A stretch of 47,090 nucleotides of DNA from Bacteroidaceae bacterium (GTDB lineage Bacteria > Bacteroidota > Bacteroidia > Bacteroidales > Bacteroidaceae): the NCBI GenBank assembly GCA_024680695.1, contig JAILBW010000207.1:1-47090 (forward strand). The letters run 5' to 3'. Of the stretch, positions 26,252 to 35,294 are shown piece after piece. A program made the position numbers and the translations under genes. The notes under the pieces were generated by a model, which saw only the letters and a program-made list of their open reading frames with translations, was not told the DNA's origin and made no database searches. Every line of letters begins with the position of its first letter. Within the stretch, counting starts at the first letter, position 1.

Positions 26252-27198
26252 AAGCATTAACCAAGACAGACTTTACCTTTGAGGGACAAAAGAGTGTGTA
26301 TCACGGCAAGGTTCGTGACGTCTACAACATCAACGACGACCTGATGGTCATGGTGGCCACCGACCGCATCTCGGCCTTCGACGTCATCCTGCCGAAGGGC
26401 ATTCCATTCAAGGGACAAGTGCTCAACCAGATTGCCGCCAGCTTCCTCGACGCCACGGCCGACATCGTGCCCAACTGGAAACTGGCTACACCCGACCCGA
26501 TGGTGACGGTGGGCCTCAAGGCCGAGGGCTTCCGCGTAGAAATGATTATCCGCGGCTACCTGACAGGCTCGGCCTGGCGCGAGTACAAGGCAGGATGCCG
26601 CGAGCTGTGCGGCGTGAAACTGCCCGAAGGGATGCGCGAGAACGAACGCTTCCCCGAGCCGATCATCACCCCGACCACCAAAGCCGAGGAGGGACACGAC
26701 GAGAATATCTCGAAGGAGGAAATCATCCGCCAAGGCATCGTCGCAAAGGAGGACTACGAAGTGATGGAACGCTACACCCGCGCCCTCTTCCAGCGTGGCA
26801 CTGAGATTGCCGCCCGCAAGGGACTCATCCTTGTCGATACGAAGTACGAGTTCGGAAAGCGCGACGGCAAGGTCATCCTCATCGACGAGATACACACACC
26901 CGACTCGAGCCGCTACTTCTATGCCGACGGATACGAGGAAAAGTTCGCGAAAGGCGAGCCGCAGAAACAACTCTCGAAGGAGTTCGTGCGCCAATGGCTC
27001 ATCGAGCACAACTTCATGAATCAGCCCGGACAGGTGATGCCCGAGATCACCGACGAATATGCCCAGAGCGTGAGCGACCGCTACATCGAGCTCTACGAGC
27101 ACATCGTGGGCGAGAAGTTCGTCCCAGCAGATACCGAAGGCGACATCCGGAAACGCATCGAGCGCCATGTCTGCGAGTGGCTGAAGACTAATGCCTGA
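26248..27198 (+). CDS. purC: Phosphoribosylaminoimidazole-succinocarboxamide synthase (SAICAR synthetase)
   Basis: 316 residues from the ATG at 26248, which overlaps the phoH stop. The open frame extends further upstream, but that part is a shadow of phoH. Conserved features: '[20 protein letters not shown]', '[20 protein letters not shown]', '[15 protein letters not shown]', '[20 protein letters not shown]' and '[18 protein letters not shown]'. It makes SAICAR from CAIR, aspartate and ATP in de novo purine synthesis. Length matches the longer PurC form with the extra C-terminal helices found in Bacteroidetes and yeast. Confidence 0.97.
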   Translation: MKALTKTDFTFEGQKSVYHGKVRDVYNINDDLMVMVATDRISAFDVILPKGIPFKGQVLNQIAASFLDATADIVPNWKLATPDPMVTVGLKAEGFRVEMIIRGYLTGSAWREYKAGCRELCGVKLPEGMRENERFPEPIITPTTKAEEGHDENISKEEIIRQGIVAKEDYEVMERYTRALFQRGTEIAARKGLILVDTKYEFGKRDGKVILIDEIHTPDSSRYFYADGYEEKFAKGEPQKQLSKEFVRQWLIEHNFMNQPGQVMPEITDEYAQSVSDRYIELYEHIVGEKFVPADTEGDIRKRIERHVCEWLKTNA

Positions 27199-27207
27199 AC
27201 GACTCGA

Positions 27208-27945
27208 ATGCCCTACGCACAAGAGAATATCAAGCCCTACAGTCGGGACGGCGAGAAGCGGGAGCAGGTCGAGGAGATGTTCGACCACATCGCCCCGACC
27301 TACGACTCGCTGAACCACCTGATGTCGCTGGGCATCGACCGTGGCTGGCGGCGGAAAAGCATCGATGCGCTGAAGCCTCACCACCCTCAGCACATTCTGG
27401 ACATCGCCACGGGCACGGGCGACTTTGCCCTAATGGCAGCCAAACGACTCGGTCCCAAGGAAATCATCGGTGCCGACATCTCCGAAGGCATGATGGAAGT
27501 CGGGCGGAAGAAGGTGGCGCAGGCGGGCATGCAGGACATCATCGCATTCCAGGCCGAGGACTGCACCCGCCTGTCCTTCCCCGATGCGCGTTTCGATGCC
27601 GTGACCATCGCCTTCGGTGCCCGCAACTTTCAGGACCTGGATGCTGCACTTGCCGAGACGTTCCGTGTGCTCACCGCAGGCGGCCACCTGCTGCTGCTGG
27701 AGCTTTGCGCCCCGCCTCGCTTCCCGATGAAGCAATTGTTCTGGCTGTATTCCCGCATTGTGATGCCGCTCGTGGGGCGCATCATCAGCCACGACTCGAC
27801 AGCCTACACCTACCTGCCCTCGTCGATGCAGGCCTTCCCACAAGCCGAGGTCATGGAAGGCATCCTGCGAAAGGCCGGGTATGCAAGCGTGGAATGGCAG
27901 CGCTTCACAATGGGAATATGCACCATGTATTTGACACAGAAATAA
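27208..27945 (+). CDS. menG: Demethylmenaquinone methyltransferase
   Basis: 245 residues with SAM-binding motif I DIATGTGDF (about 65-73), 'EIIGADISEGMMEVGRKK', 'DAVTIAFGARNFQDLDAAL' and 'STAYTYLPSSMQAFP', all typical of UbiE/MenG. The anaerobic gut-type Bacteroidales background makes menaquinone the likely product (demethylmenaquinone to menaquinone). It starts 9 bp after purC. The next gene begins 15 bp later. Confidence 0.95.
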   Translation: MPYAQENIKPYSRDGEKREQVEEMFDHIAPTYDSLNHLMSLGIDRGWRRKSIDALKPHHPQHILDIATGTGDFALMAAKRLGPKEIIGADISEGMMEVGRKKVAQAGMQDIIAFQAEDCTRLSFPDARFDAVTIAFGARNFQDLDAALAETFRVLTAGGHLLLLELCAPPRFPMKQLFWLYSRIVMPLVGRIISHDSTAYTYLPSSMQAFPQAEVMEGILRKAGYASVEWQRFTMGICTMYLTQK

Positions 27946-27960
27946 ACTAAACGACACAAC

Positions 27961-30051
27961 ATGAGAACAAGACTACTACTGCTGCTCACACTAAGCCTCG
28001 CCCTTCTGCCCGTCAGCGCTGAGGATGCACCGATAAAGCGCGAGGTGCGAGGCGCATGGCTGGCTACCGTTTACTGCATCGACTGGCCGACAAAGACGGG
28101 CACCGGCACCACAATCCGCAACGAGCAACGCACGGAACTGCGCAACTACATCAACATCCTGCACAACGCTAACCTCAACGCTGTGTATTTCCAGGTGCGA
28201 CCGATGGCCGACGCACTCTACAAGTCGAGCTACGAACCCTGGAGCAGCTATGTGAGCGGTACGCGAGGGAAGAGTCCGGGATGGGACCCGCTGCAATTCG
28301 CTGTCGAGGAATGTCATCGCTGCGGCATGGAATGCCACGCTTGGGTGAATCCCTACCGATGGGCCACCACCGCCGCTGGCTGGACCACCGAACAGGACCT
28401 GCAACTCAAGGAGGACGGCATGCTCATCAGCTATACGAACGGCAACGGCGCCACCACCATCATCCTGAACCCCGCACTGAAGGCTACGCGCGACCGCATC
28501 ACCGCCGTCTGCCGCGAAATCATCACGAACTATGATGTGGACGGAATCATCTTCGATGACTACTTCTACCCCAGCGGGATGCCCACCTCGAGCGACGCTG
28601 AGGACTATAGCGACTACAAGAACTCGAAGAGCCGACTGAGCTTTGCCGACTGGCGTCGCGAAAATGTAAACAAGATGGTGGCCGATGTCTATAACATGAT
28701 TCAGGAAGTGAACCCGGCCATCCGATTCGGCATCTCGCCGGCCGGAGCTGCATGCACCGATGCCACGGTGGCAGCCAAGCACGGAATCACCAAATGTCCC
28801 GTGGCCAGCGACTGGCAGTACAACGGCATCTTCTCCGACCCGGTGGCCTGGCTCAAGGCAGGCACCATCGACTACATCTCACCACAACTCTACTGGAAGA
28901 CAAACCACTCGACCAATCCCTTCGAACCGCTCACGAAGTGGTGGTCCTACGTGGCTAAGCATTTCAAGCGCCATCACTATGCAAGCCACTCGCTCACCTT
29001 CCTGCAGTCGAGCAACACGGAGAGCGACTGGGTAGAGGTGGGCGAACAGCTGCAGTACTCGCGGAAGCACACGGAGAATGCGGCACCGGGATCCATCTAC
29101 TACTCGGCCTGCGACATCGACGGCAAGAAGGTGAAGGGGTTTGGCACCTGGCTCAAGAAGAACAAGTACCAGTACCCTGCACTGACACCGGCCATCGACT
29201 GGAAAGACGCATACCCCTGCGAACGAGTGCGCAACCTGGTGCTGGGCGTCAACAAACTCTCATGGGACAGCCAGAAGGGGATGCGATACACCATCTACGC
29301 CATTCCCGAAGACGTCACGGACGAGCAGGCTCTCAGCGACAAGGCTGCCGACGGACTGAATGCCACCTATCTCGTGGCCACGACTTACACGAATTCCTAT
29401 TCCATCCCCGCCGCTTACCGCAAAGGCTTCCACTATGCAGTGTGCACGCTTGACCGCTACGGCAACGAATCTGCGCCGCGCTTCACCGACATGGACTATC
29501 CGCCGGCAGCCGAAGTGCCCCAGCTCGTCTGGCCTGACGACGAGGCGACATTCAAGCCAAGTGTTTGCCTGAAGTGGACCGAGGGAAATGCCGACGGCTA
29601 CACACTGGAAGTCTCGCGAAACAAAGGGTTCACGAGCCTCATCCTCACGGCCTCCTCGGGATGGAATGCCGAAAACGGCATGATTGTCCTCGACACCGAC
29701 GACAGCCTCTGGAAGGAGGCCACCTACTACTGGCGCGTAAAGGCGAGCGCTGCAGGCTGCGAAGATGTGTACTCCGAGATACGCAGCTTCACCATCTCAC
29801 GAAAGGCTGACACTGACGGAACAAACATCGACGAGATGGCCGATGCTGAGCCTACGACAATGACCGTCCACGGACGCGAAGTGGAGTTCAGCCGGACGGT
29901 AGAGGCAGTGCGAGTGCTGAACGTACAGGGCATCATCGTAGCCGAACGTCGCAACGTGGATTCGTTCCGTCTCGACAACCTGCCTCGCGGCATCTACATC
30001 GTCAAGGCACGCTCTGGCAAGGATATCATCGTGAACAAGATAAAAATATAA
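27961..30051 (+). CDS. GHL10/DUF187 glycoside hydrolase-like protein with T9SS-type C-terminus
   Basis: 696 residues with a signal peptide (MRTRLLLLLTLSLALLPVSA). Residues about 28-330 are the GHL10 (YddW/DigH-like) barrel: 'REVRGAWLATVYCIDWP', 'NLNAVYFQVRPMADALYKS', 'MECHAWVNPYRWA', 'DVDGIIFDDYFYP', 'TIDYISPQLYWK'. Fibronectin-like domains follow. The last ~75 residues are a T9SS type A sorting domain ('VRVLNVQGIIVAERR', 'LPRGIYIVKARSG', terminal KIKI). DigH-type enzymes cleave peptidoglycan glycan strands stripped of peptides; acting on envelope or foreign peptidoglycan is inferred. It sits 15 bp after menG and 10 bp before aroE, an exported enzyme inside a housekeeping operon. Confidence 0.85.
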   Translation: MRTRLLLLLTLSLALLPVSAEDAPIKREVRGAWLATVYCIDWPTKTGTGTTIRNEQRTELRNYINILHNANLNAVYFQVRPMADALYKSSYEPWSSYVSGTRGKSPGWDPLQFAVEECHRCGMECHAWVNPYRWATTAAGWTTEQDLQLKEDGMLISYTNGNGATTIILNPALKATRDRITAVCREIITNYDVDGIIFDDYFYPSGMPTSSDAEDYSDYKNSKSRLSFADWRRENVNKMVADVYNMIQEVNPAIRFGISPAGAACTDATVAAKHGITKCPVASDWQYNGIFSDPVAWLKAGTIDYISPQLYWKTNHSTNPFEPLTKWWSYVAKHFKRHHYASHSLTFLQSSNTESDWVEVGEQLQYSRKHTENAAPGSIYYSACDIDGKKVKGFGTWLKKNKYQYPALTPAIDWKDAYPCERVRNLVLGVNKLSWDSQKGMRYTIYAIPEDVTDEQALSDKAADGLNATYLVATTYTNSYSIPAAYRKGFHYAVCTLDRYGNESAPRFTDMDYPPAAEVPQLVWPDDEATFKPSVCLKWTEGNADGYTLEVSRNKGFTSLILTASSGWNAENGMIVLDTDDSLWKEATYYWRVKASAAGCEDVYSEIRSFTISRKADTDGTNIDEMADAEPTTMTVHGREVEFSRTVEAVRVLNVQGIIVAERRNVDSFRLDNLPRGIYIVKARSGKDIIVNKIKI

Positions 30052-30061
30052 TCCGACAATC

Positions 30062-30808
30062 ATGGACACCTACGGCATCATCGGCTTCCCCTTGGGCCAC
30101 AGCTTCAGCCGAGGCTTCTTCACAGAGAAGTTCCGGCGCGAGGGCATCGAGGCACAGTATCTGAACTTCCCCATCGAACATGCCGACGAGCTGCGGCAAG
30201 TGCTGCAGGAGCATCCCACCCTGCGCGGACTGAACGTCACACTCCCCCACAAGCAGGCAGTCATCGAGATGCTGGACGACATTGACGAAAAAGCCCAGAG
30301 AATCGGCGCGGTCAACGTGATCCGCGTCCGTTGGCATGACGGCAAGCCTCGCCTGAAGGGTTTCAACAGCGACGTCATCGGCTTCACCCGCAGCATCCGC
30401 CCTTTGCTGAGACCTTATCACCGCAAGGCACTCGTACTGGGCACTGGCGGAGCCAGCCGCGCCATACGGGCCGGACTGGAAAGTCTGGGCGTAGAATGGA
30501 AATACGTGAGCCGAACGCCCTGCGAGGGACGGTTCACTTATGACGAACTCTCTCCCGAGGTGCTCCACGAGTACCCTGTCGTCGTGAACTGCTCGCCCGT
30601 GGGCATGTTTCCCCATGTCGATGAGAGCCCCGCCCTACCCTACGACGCCCTCAGCGAGGAGAATCTGCTCTTCGACCTCGTCTATAACCCCGAGGAAACT
30701 CAGTTCATGCGTCGCGGAGCCGAGCATGGAGCGACGGTAAAGAATGGGTTTGAGATGCTGCACATACAGGCGGTGGCCAGCTGGGAGTTCTGGAATAGCG
30801 AGGGCTGA
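30062..30808 (+). CDS. aroE: Shikimate dehydrogenase
   Basis: 248 residues. Substrate-binding domain: 'GIIGFPLGHSFSRGFF' and 'LRGLNVTLPHKQAVIEMLDD' with the catalytic lysine of PHK. The Rossmann domain has LGTGGASRAI, then 'VVNCSPVGMFP', 'LLFDLVYNPEETQFMRRG' and 'NGFEMLHIQAVASWEFW'. It reduces 3-dehydroshikimate to shikimate with NADPH in aromatic amino acid synthesis. It ends the phoH-purC-menG-GHL10 operon; the next gene starts 55 bp later and may be read through. Confidence 0.96.
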   Translation: MDTYGIIGFPLGHSFSRGFFTEKFRREGIEAQYLNFPIEHADELRQVLQEHPTLRGLNVTLPHKQAVIEMLDDIDEKAQRIGAVNVIRVRWHDGKPRLKGFNSDVIGFTRSIRPLLRPYHRKALVLGTGGASRAIRAGLESLGVEWKYVSRTPCEGRFTYDELSPEVLHEYPVVVNCSPVGMFPHVDESPALPYDALSEENLLFDLVYNPEETQFMRRGAEHGATVKNGFEMLHIQAVASWEFWNSEG

Positions 30809-30863
30809 CCTTTCCGCCATTTCCTGCGCTCCCGTCGAGTAATAACGTTTGTACCAACCTCGC

Positions 30864-31829
30864 ATGACCTCAAGTGCTGCATTCCGTATCACTGCGCAGA
30901 GTGCCGCTTTGCACTTCTTGGTGGATGGTGTGTGTCTTTGCTGTCTGTACTTGATGGCTGGAGGCCAAGGCGAGACAAGCCTCATGGCATTGTTCCTCAC
31001 CTACAACATACTGGCATTCATGACGCAGCCATTCAGCGGAATGCTGGCCGACAGGACAAACGGGAGCCAACGGCTGCTGCTGGGCTCTACAACCATCTTG
31101 TTGCTGGCTGTTACCACAGCAGCCTGTCTTGCGACGTTCGGCGTTCCCGAAGCTGGTTTACTTGCCGTGGCCGTCATGCTGGGCATCGGCAACTCACTCT
31201 TCCATGCGTGGGGCGGGCGTATTGTGGCCTGCGCCACAGCTAACGACACGCGGGCGCTTGGCATCTTCGTCGCCACGGGAGCTTTGGGACTTGCCGTAGG
31301 CATCGTTGGCAGCTCCTGGACGTTGTTGGCCATCATGCTGATCGCAATGTGCGCTCTTACATTTCCGTCCATACTCCCAGTCACAAAGACAACTACTACG
31401 TCCCGCAACAATCAAGAACGCTTCAGCGAGAAGACTGCTACGCAATGCCTCATCCTGTCAATCCTGTTGCTGTACGTAATGTTCCGCGCTCTCGCAGGAG
31501 AAGCGCTGGGTAGCTATGTCACGAAGAGCCATTCCGTCATGCAGACCTTGGCTGCCACTGCAGCGACGGGTAAGGTACTGGGTGGCTGGATGGCGCATCA
31601 TGGACGGAGGCTGACACTCCTGCTCGTAGCCACAGCGGGAACGATGGTCTGCCTCCTCTGGCACAACAGCGGGATGCCCGTCGCATTGGCAGGAATCTTC
31701 CTCATTAATTGCACGATGCCCGTCACACTCTACTGGGCAAATGCCTCCCTGCCAGGTCGCGAAGGACTGGCCTTCGGCCTGCTTGCCGCAGCTTTGGTGC
31801 CTGGCTATCTGCTCGCGTATATAGTATAA
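30864..31829 (+). CDS. MFS-like polytopic membrane protein
   Basis: 321 residues from the ATG at 30864; an in-frame TTG at 30849 would add five residues. About ten hydrophobic helices with MFS-like features: 'MTQPFSGMLADRTNGSQRLL' (loop 2-3 with ADR), 'VAVMLGIGNSLFHAWGGRIV', and a basic loop 'MAHHGRR'. The protein is shorter than standard 12-TM MFS carriers. The substrate is unknown. It is followed at 12 bp by a four-helix membrane protein and then by a 54-residue one; the three look like one transcription unit after aroE. Confidence 0.7.
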   Translation: MTSSAAFRITAQSAALHFLVDGVCLCCLYLMAGGQGETSLMALFLTYNILAFMTQPFSGMLADRTNGSQRLLLGSTTILLLAVTTAACLATFGVPEAGLLAVAVMLGIGNSLFHAWGGRIVACATANDTRALGIFVATGALGLAVGIVGSSWTLLAIMLIAMCALTFPSILPVTKTTTTSRNNQERFSEKTATQCLILSILLLYVMFRALAGEALGSYVTKSHSVMQTLAATAATGKVLGGWMAHHGRRLTLLLVATAGTMVCLLWHNSGMPVALAGIFLINCTMPVTLYWANASLPGREGLAFGLLAAALVPGYLLAYIV

Positions 31830-31841
31830 TAAGGTATAGAA

Positions 31842-32207
31842 ATGGGCTTCGTACTGTTCTTCATCCTGTGGTTTGCCATTGCCATCATTCTCACAGTGGT
31901 CATCGAGTACGGCATGCTGCGTCTCATGGGCGAGTGCCGCAGGCGGGTGCTACGTTCGTCCATCGTCATCAACATCATCACCAACCTGACACTCAACATC
32001 ACACTCTTGATGTTTGTCCAGTACGACACCATGAGCCAAATCCGTGCAGAACTTATTGGCGAAGCAGCGGTCGTGGCCGTTGAAGCACTTTGGTATGCCT
32101 TCATCCTGAGAGACATCCGTCAGGCAGGTGTGTACAGCCTGCTGTGCAATGCCGTCAGCTATCTGGGCGGGATGCTCCTCCAGCTATTGTTAGGACAGAT
32201 TATATAA
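31842..32207 (+). CDS. Small four-helix membrane protein, unknown
   Basis: 121 residues with four hydrophobic segments at about 3-24, 40-60, 72-90 and 98-118. The loops are short and mixed charge (GECRRRVLR, RDIRQAG). No family is recognised. It starts 12 bp after the MFS-like gene and 20 bp before a 54-codon membrane gene, so the three are likely expressed together. Confidence 0.65.
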   Translation: MGFVLFFILWFAIAIILTVVIEYGMLRLMGECRRRVLRSSIVINIITNLTLNITLLMFVQYDTMSQIRAELIGEAAVVAVEALWYAFILRDIRQAGVYSLLCNAVSYLGGMLLQLLLGQII

Positions 32208-32227
32208 ACCATTAAATCAATCAAGTC

Positions 32228-32392
32228 ATGCAGTTATTAGACATTGCTCCCCTGCCTCACAATCATGTTGCCGACTCTTCGTCGATGCAGTCTCCGTGGA
32301 TTATCGCAGCCCTGGGCGTCGCGCTGTTGCTTTGCCTCACAGCCGCAGTGTGGTATCGCCGTCATCGGGCTGGATGCAAAAAAGAATCCTGA
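32228..32392 (+). CDS. 54-residue single-pass membrane peptide, unknown
   Basis: ATG at 32228, TGA at 32390-32392, 54 residues. N-terminal ~23 residues are polar with histidines (PLPHNH); one transmembrane helix spans about 24-42 (PWIIAALGVALLLCLTAAVW), followed by a basic tail YRRHRAGCKKES. Positive-inside topology puts the N-terminus outside. It is 20 bp after the four-helix gene. No family is recognised. Compositional bias and spacing make a real gene likely; homologues would settle it. Confidence 0.55.
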   Translation: MQLLDIAPLPHNHVADSSSMQSPWIIAALGVALLLCLTAAVWYRRHRAGCKKES

Positions 32393-32409
32393 CGTTTCAC
32401 TGAAAGAGG

Positions 32410-32442
32410 AAAAGAATCCCCAAGCAAAGGATTGCCTGGGGA
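32410..32442 (-). terminator. Terminator of recA
   Basis: TCCCCA (32417-32422) and TGGGGA (32437-32442) plus inner GCAA/TTGC form a stem with one mismatch. On the minus strand it is followed by TTCTTTT. It lies 40 bp past the recA stop. Confidence 0.55.
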
Positions 32443-32481
32443 CTTGTCACTTTCCATACCCGAAGAAAGAGAAGGCGGGAA

Positions 32482-33555
32482 TCAGTCTTCCGACTTATCT
32501 GCCGCGTCTTTCTTCTTGTCTTTCTTTGCCGGTTCGCCAGTCGCCAGGGCTGTCATGATCTGGGCGGAGATTTCTTCGCACATTTCGGGATTGTCGTGCA
32601 GGAGTGCCTTGACGGCATCGCGTCCCTGCGCCAGTTTGCTTCCCTTGTAGCTGAACCAAGAGCCGCTCTTATCGATGATGCCATAATCGACGCCGAGGTC
32701 GAGGATCTCGCCTGTATGGCTGATGCCTTCGCCAAACATGATGTCGAACTCGGCCTTGCGGAACGGAGGAGCCACCTTGTTCTTCACGACCTTCACCTTC
32801 ACCTGATTGCCAAGTACCTTGTCGCCGTCCTTGATCGCCTGGCTCTTGCGGATGTCGAGGCGGATGCTGGAATAGAACTTCAGCGCGTTTCCGCCAGTGG
32901 TGGTTTCAGGGCTGCCATACATGACGCCAATCTTCTCGCGCAACTGGTTGATGAAGATGCAGGTGGTGTTCGTCTTGCTCACGGTGGCTGTCATCTTGCG
33001 CAGCGCTTGGCTCATGAGTCGGGCCTGCAATCCTACCTTGCTGTCGCCCATATCGCCCTCGATTTCGGCTTTCGGCGTGAGGGCGGCTACTGAATCGACT
33101 ACAAGGATATCCACAGCAGAACTGCGGACAAGCTGGTCGGCAATCTCGAGTGCCTGCTCGCCATTGTCGGGCTGACTCATAAGGAGTTCGCTCACGTCCA
33201 CGCCCAGTTTCTCGGCATAAACGGGGTCGAAGGCATGCTCAGCATCGATGTATGCAGCGATGCCGCCCAGCCGCTGCGCTTCGGCGATGGCGTGAATGGC
33301 CAATGTGGTCTTTCCCGACGACTCGGGACCGAAGATCTCAATAATGCGGCCGCGGGGGTAGCCGCCTACGCCAAGCGCTTGGTTGAGGGCAAGCGAACCG
33401 GTGGGAATCACATCTACATGCTCCGTCTTGCGTTCGCCCAACTTCATTATCGAGCCTTTGCCGAAATCTTTCTCTATCTTCGCCATTGCAGCCTGAAGAG
33501 CCTTCAGTTTGGCTTCTTTCACGTCAACGACTTGTGTTTCTTCTTTCTTTGCCAT
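32482..33555 (-). CDS. recA: Recombinase RecA
   Basis: 357 residues. Walker A GPESSGKT (76-83), '[20 protein letters not shown]', Walker [11 protein letters not shown], loop L1 '[20 protein letters not shown]', loop L2 '[20 protein letters not shown]' with the conserved glutamine-asparagine, and '[10 protein letters not shown]'. The acidic/lysine-rich tail ([14 protein letters not shown]) is usual. It drives strand exchange and the SOS response. The upstream gap of about 290 bp holds a nested inverted repeat but no clear TAnnTTTG; no LexA box was recognised. Confidence 0.98.
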   Translation of the reverse strand: MAKKEETQVVDVKEAKLKALQAAMAKIEKDFGKGSIMKLGERKTEHVDVIPTGSLALNQALGVGGYPRGRIIEIFGPESSGKTTLAIHAIAEAQRLGGIAAYIDAEHAFDPVYAEKLGVDVSELLMSQPDNGEQALEIADQLVRSSAVDILVVDSVAALTPKAEIEGDMGDSKVGLQARLMSQALRKMTATVSKTNTTCIFINQLREKIGVMYGSPETTTGGNALKFYSSIRLDIRKSQAIKDGDKVLGNQVKVKVVKNKVAPPFRKAEFDIMFGEGISHTGEILDLGVDYGIIDKSGSWFSYKGSKLAQGRDAVKALLHDNPEMCEEISAQIMTALATGEPAKKDKKKDAADKSED

Positions 33556-33846
33556 ATTGTTATTGGTTAAAAATGTTCAAATGTTTAAGAGTTCAAGGGT
33601 TCAAAGCCTCTCCCCAGCCTGGCTCCGTCGCTTCTTCCCTCCGTCGCTTTGTTCCCCAACGCTCAAACACTTTCCCGTGTTGCTCCAAGGAAAGGGGAGC
33701 GTTGAGGGCGAAACGGTCAATGGTACGCTCAGATCTGCCGCTTGGCCTGCCCAAGAAAGTTCCGCTCGGCTCAGCCGCTTCTGCTCGCAAGGCGAGTGTG
33801 GAAGAATGTTCAATGAAGAAGCTGATCCCTTTAACTCCTTTTCTTA
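33556..33846. other. Gap upstream of recA with a nested inverted repeat
   Basis: No gene is credible here. CAACGCTC (33657-33664) pairs with GAGCGTTG (33697-33704), and inside it CTTTCC (33670-33675) pairs with GGAAAG (33689-33694), giving a two-part hairpin. CCGTCGCTT occurs twice at 33625 and 33641. The gap separates the dehydrogenase 3' end from recA. A role as recA leader structure or as a dispersed palindromic element is possible. Confidence 0.45.
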
Positions 33847-35079
33847 TCAAAGTTCCAAGTCTCCGTCGTGCTCCTCATGCCAGGGAAGACCTTGTTTGTT
33901 GAGTTGTTCCATGAAGGGATCGGGGTCGAACTCCTCCACGTTGCGCACTCCGGGCTTCACCCACTTGCCGGTGAGGAACATCATGGCGCCAATCATGGCC
34001 GGCACGCCAGTGGTGTACGAAACGCCCTGCATGCCCGTCTCCTCGTAGGCAGCCTGGTGGGAGCAGTTGTTATATACATAATAGGTATGCTCCTGTCCGT
34101 CCTTCAAGCCACGGATGCGGCAGCCGATGCTCGTCTCGCCATCGTAGTTCTCACCCAGATCCTGCGGGTTCGGCAGCACAGCCTTCAGGAACTGCAAGGG
34201 GACGATTCTCACCTTGGCATTCCCCGTGCCGTCGGCCAACGGAGCCTCGTATTCCACCTCGTCGATGCGGCTCATGCCGATATTCTGGATGACATCGAGA
34301 TACGTCAGATACTGCTGCCCGAAGGTCATCCAGAAACGGGCGCGGCGGATGGTCGGATAGTTGATGACGAGCGACTCAATCTCCTCATGATGGAGCAGAT
34401 AGCTCTCGCGCGGACCGATGTTGGGATAGGTGAGCGGCTTGTGAATCTCCATCGGCTCTGTCTCGATGTATTGGCCGTTCTCCCAATAGAGTCCCTTCTG
34501 CGTAATCTCGCGAATATTGATTTCGGGATTGAAATTGGTGGCAAACGCCTTGTGATGATTGCCGGCGTTGCAATCGACGATGTCCAGATACTGGATCTCG
34601 TCGAAGTGGTGCTTGGCGGCATAGGCGGTGAAGATGCTCGTCACTCCGGGGTCGAAGCCGCAGCCCAATATGGCCGTCAGCCCGGCCTGCTCGAAGCGTT
34701 CGCGATAGGCCCACTGCCATGAATACTCGAAATGCGCTTCGTCCTTCGGCTCATAATTGGCCGTGTCCAGATAGTTGCAGCCCGTCTGCAGGCAAGCCTC
34801 CATGATGGTCAGGTCCTGGTAGGGCAAGGCCAGGTTCATCACGATGTCGGGCTTATAGCTGGAGAGCAGTGCCACCAGTTCTTCGACACTGTCGGCATCC
34901 ACTCGGGCTGTCTTCACCTGCGCGCCGTACTTCTTGTTCAGCACCTCGGCCAGCATGTCGCACTTGCGCTTCGTGCGGCTCGCAATCATTACTTCGCTGA
35001 ACACCTCAGGGTTCTGCGCCACTTTGTGTGCAGCCACCGTAGCCACACCTCCTGCGCCGATAATCAATACTTTTCCCAT
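33847..35079 (-). CDS. Saccharopine dehydrogenase family protein (carboxynorspermidine synthase-like)
   Basis: 410 residues. NAD(P)-binding Rossmann motif GAGGVATVAAHK (8-19), 'PDIVMNLALPYQDLTIMEA', 'GCNYLDTANYEPKDEAHFEY', 'LGCGFDPGVTSIFTAYAAKH' and 'DCNAGNHHKAFATNF'. This pattern fits carboxynorspermidine dehydrogenase/synthase, which makes carboxynorspermidine or carboxyspermidine from aspartate semialdehyde and a diamine. The decarboxylase partner (NspC) is not in the window. A TATGTTTG -7 element lies 45 bp upstream. Confidence 0.87.
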   Translation of the reverse strand: MGKVLIIGAGGVATVAAHKVAQNPEVFSEVMIASRTKRKCDMLAEVLNKKYGAQVKTARVDADSVEELVALLSSYKPDIVMNLALPYQDLTIMEACLQTGCNYLDTANYEPKDEAHFEYSWQWAYRERFEQAGLTAILGCGFDPGVTSIFTAYAAKHHFDEIQYLDIVDCNAGNHHKAFATNFNPEINIREITQKGLYWENGQYIETEPMEIHKPLTYPNIGPRESYLLHHEEIESLVINYPTIRRARFWMTFGQQYLTYLDVIQNIGMSRIDEVEYEAPLADGTGNAKVRIVPLQFLKAVLPNPQDLGENYDGETSIGCRIRGLKDGQEHTYYVYNNCSHQAAYEETGMQGVSYTTGVPAMIGAMMFLTGKWVKPGVRNVEEFDPDPFMEQLNKQGLPWHEEHDGDLEL

Positions 35080-35123
35080 CTGTCAAACTCTTTGTATGGT
35101 TCGATAATTGCATTTGTAGACTG

Positions 35124-35173
35124 CAAACATACAAAAAAAAGTCCAAAGCCACAAGGACTACGGACTCTTTTTT
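35124..35173 (-). promoter_or_regulatory. Dehydrogenase promoter next to a bidirectional hairpin
   Basis: Minus strand TATGTTTG at 35131-35124, an exact TAnnTTTG, with CTTG 20 bp upstream. Directly upstream, AGTCC (35140-35144) can pair with either of two GGACT copies (35155-35159 or 35162-35166). The first pairing is followed on the minus strand by T8 (35140-35133), the second on the plus strand by T6 (35168-35173), so it can act as a terminator in either direction. Confidence 0.5.
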
Positions 35174-35294
35174 CAGCTACAAAGCTTAAATCCTTCCGAC
35201 AGCGCTCATGAAAAGAATTGCCAGCACAGATAAATGCCGCTCCTCTCGGCAAAGAGGTTCAGAGAGGGAGGCCACTTTTACTTGCGCAAGTCTT

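Noticed and set aside
30849..30863. TTG start for the MFS-like gene
   Set aside because: It adds only five residues; the ATG at 30864 is the simpler choice, though not proven.
33593..33850. 85-codon minus-strand frame between the dehydrogenase and recA
   Set aside because: It covers a nested inverted repeat, shows no domain and overlaps the dehydrogenase stop; more likely a structured non-coding element.
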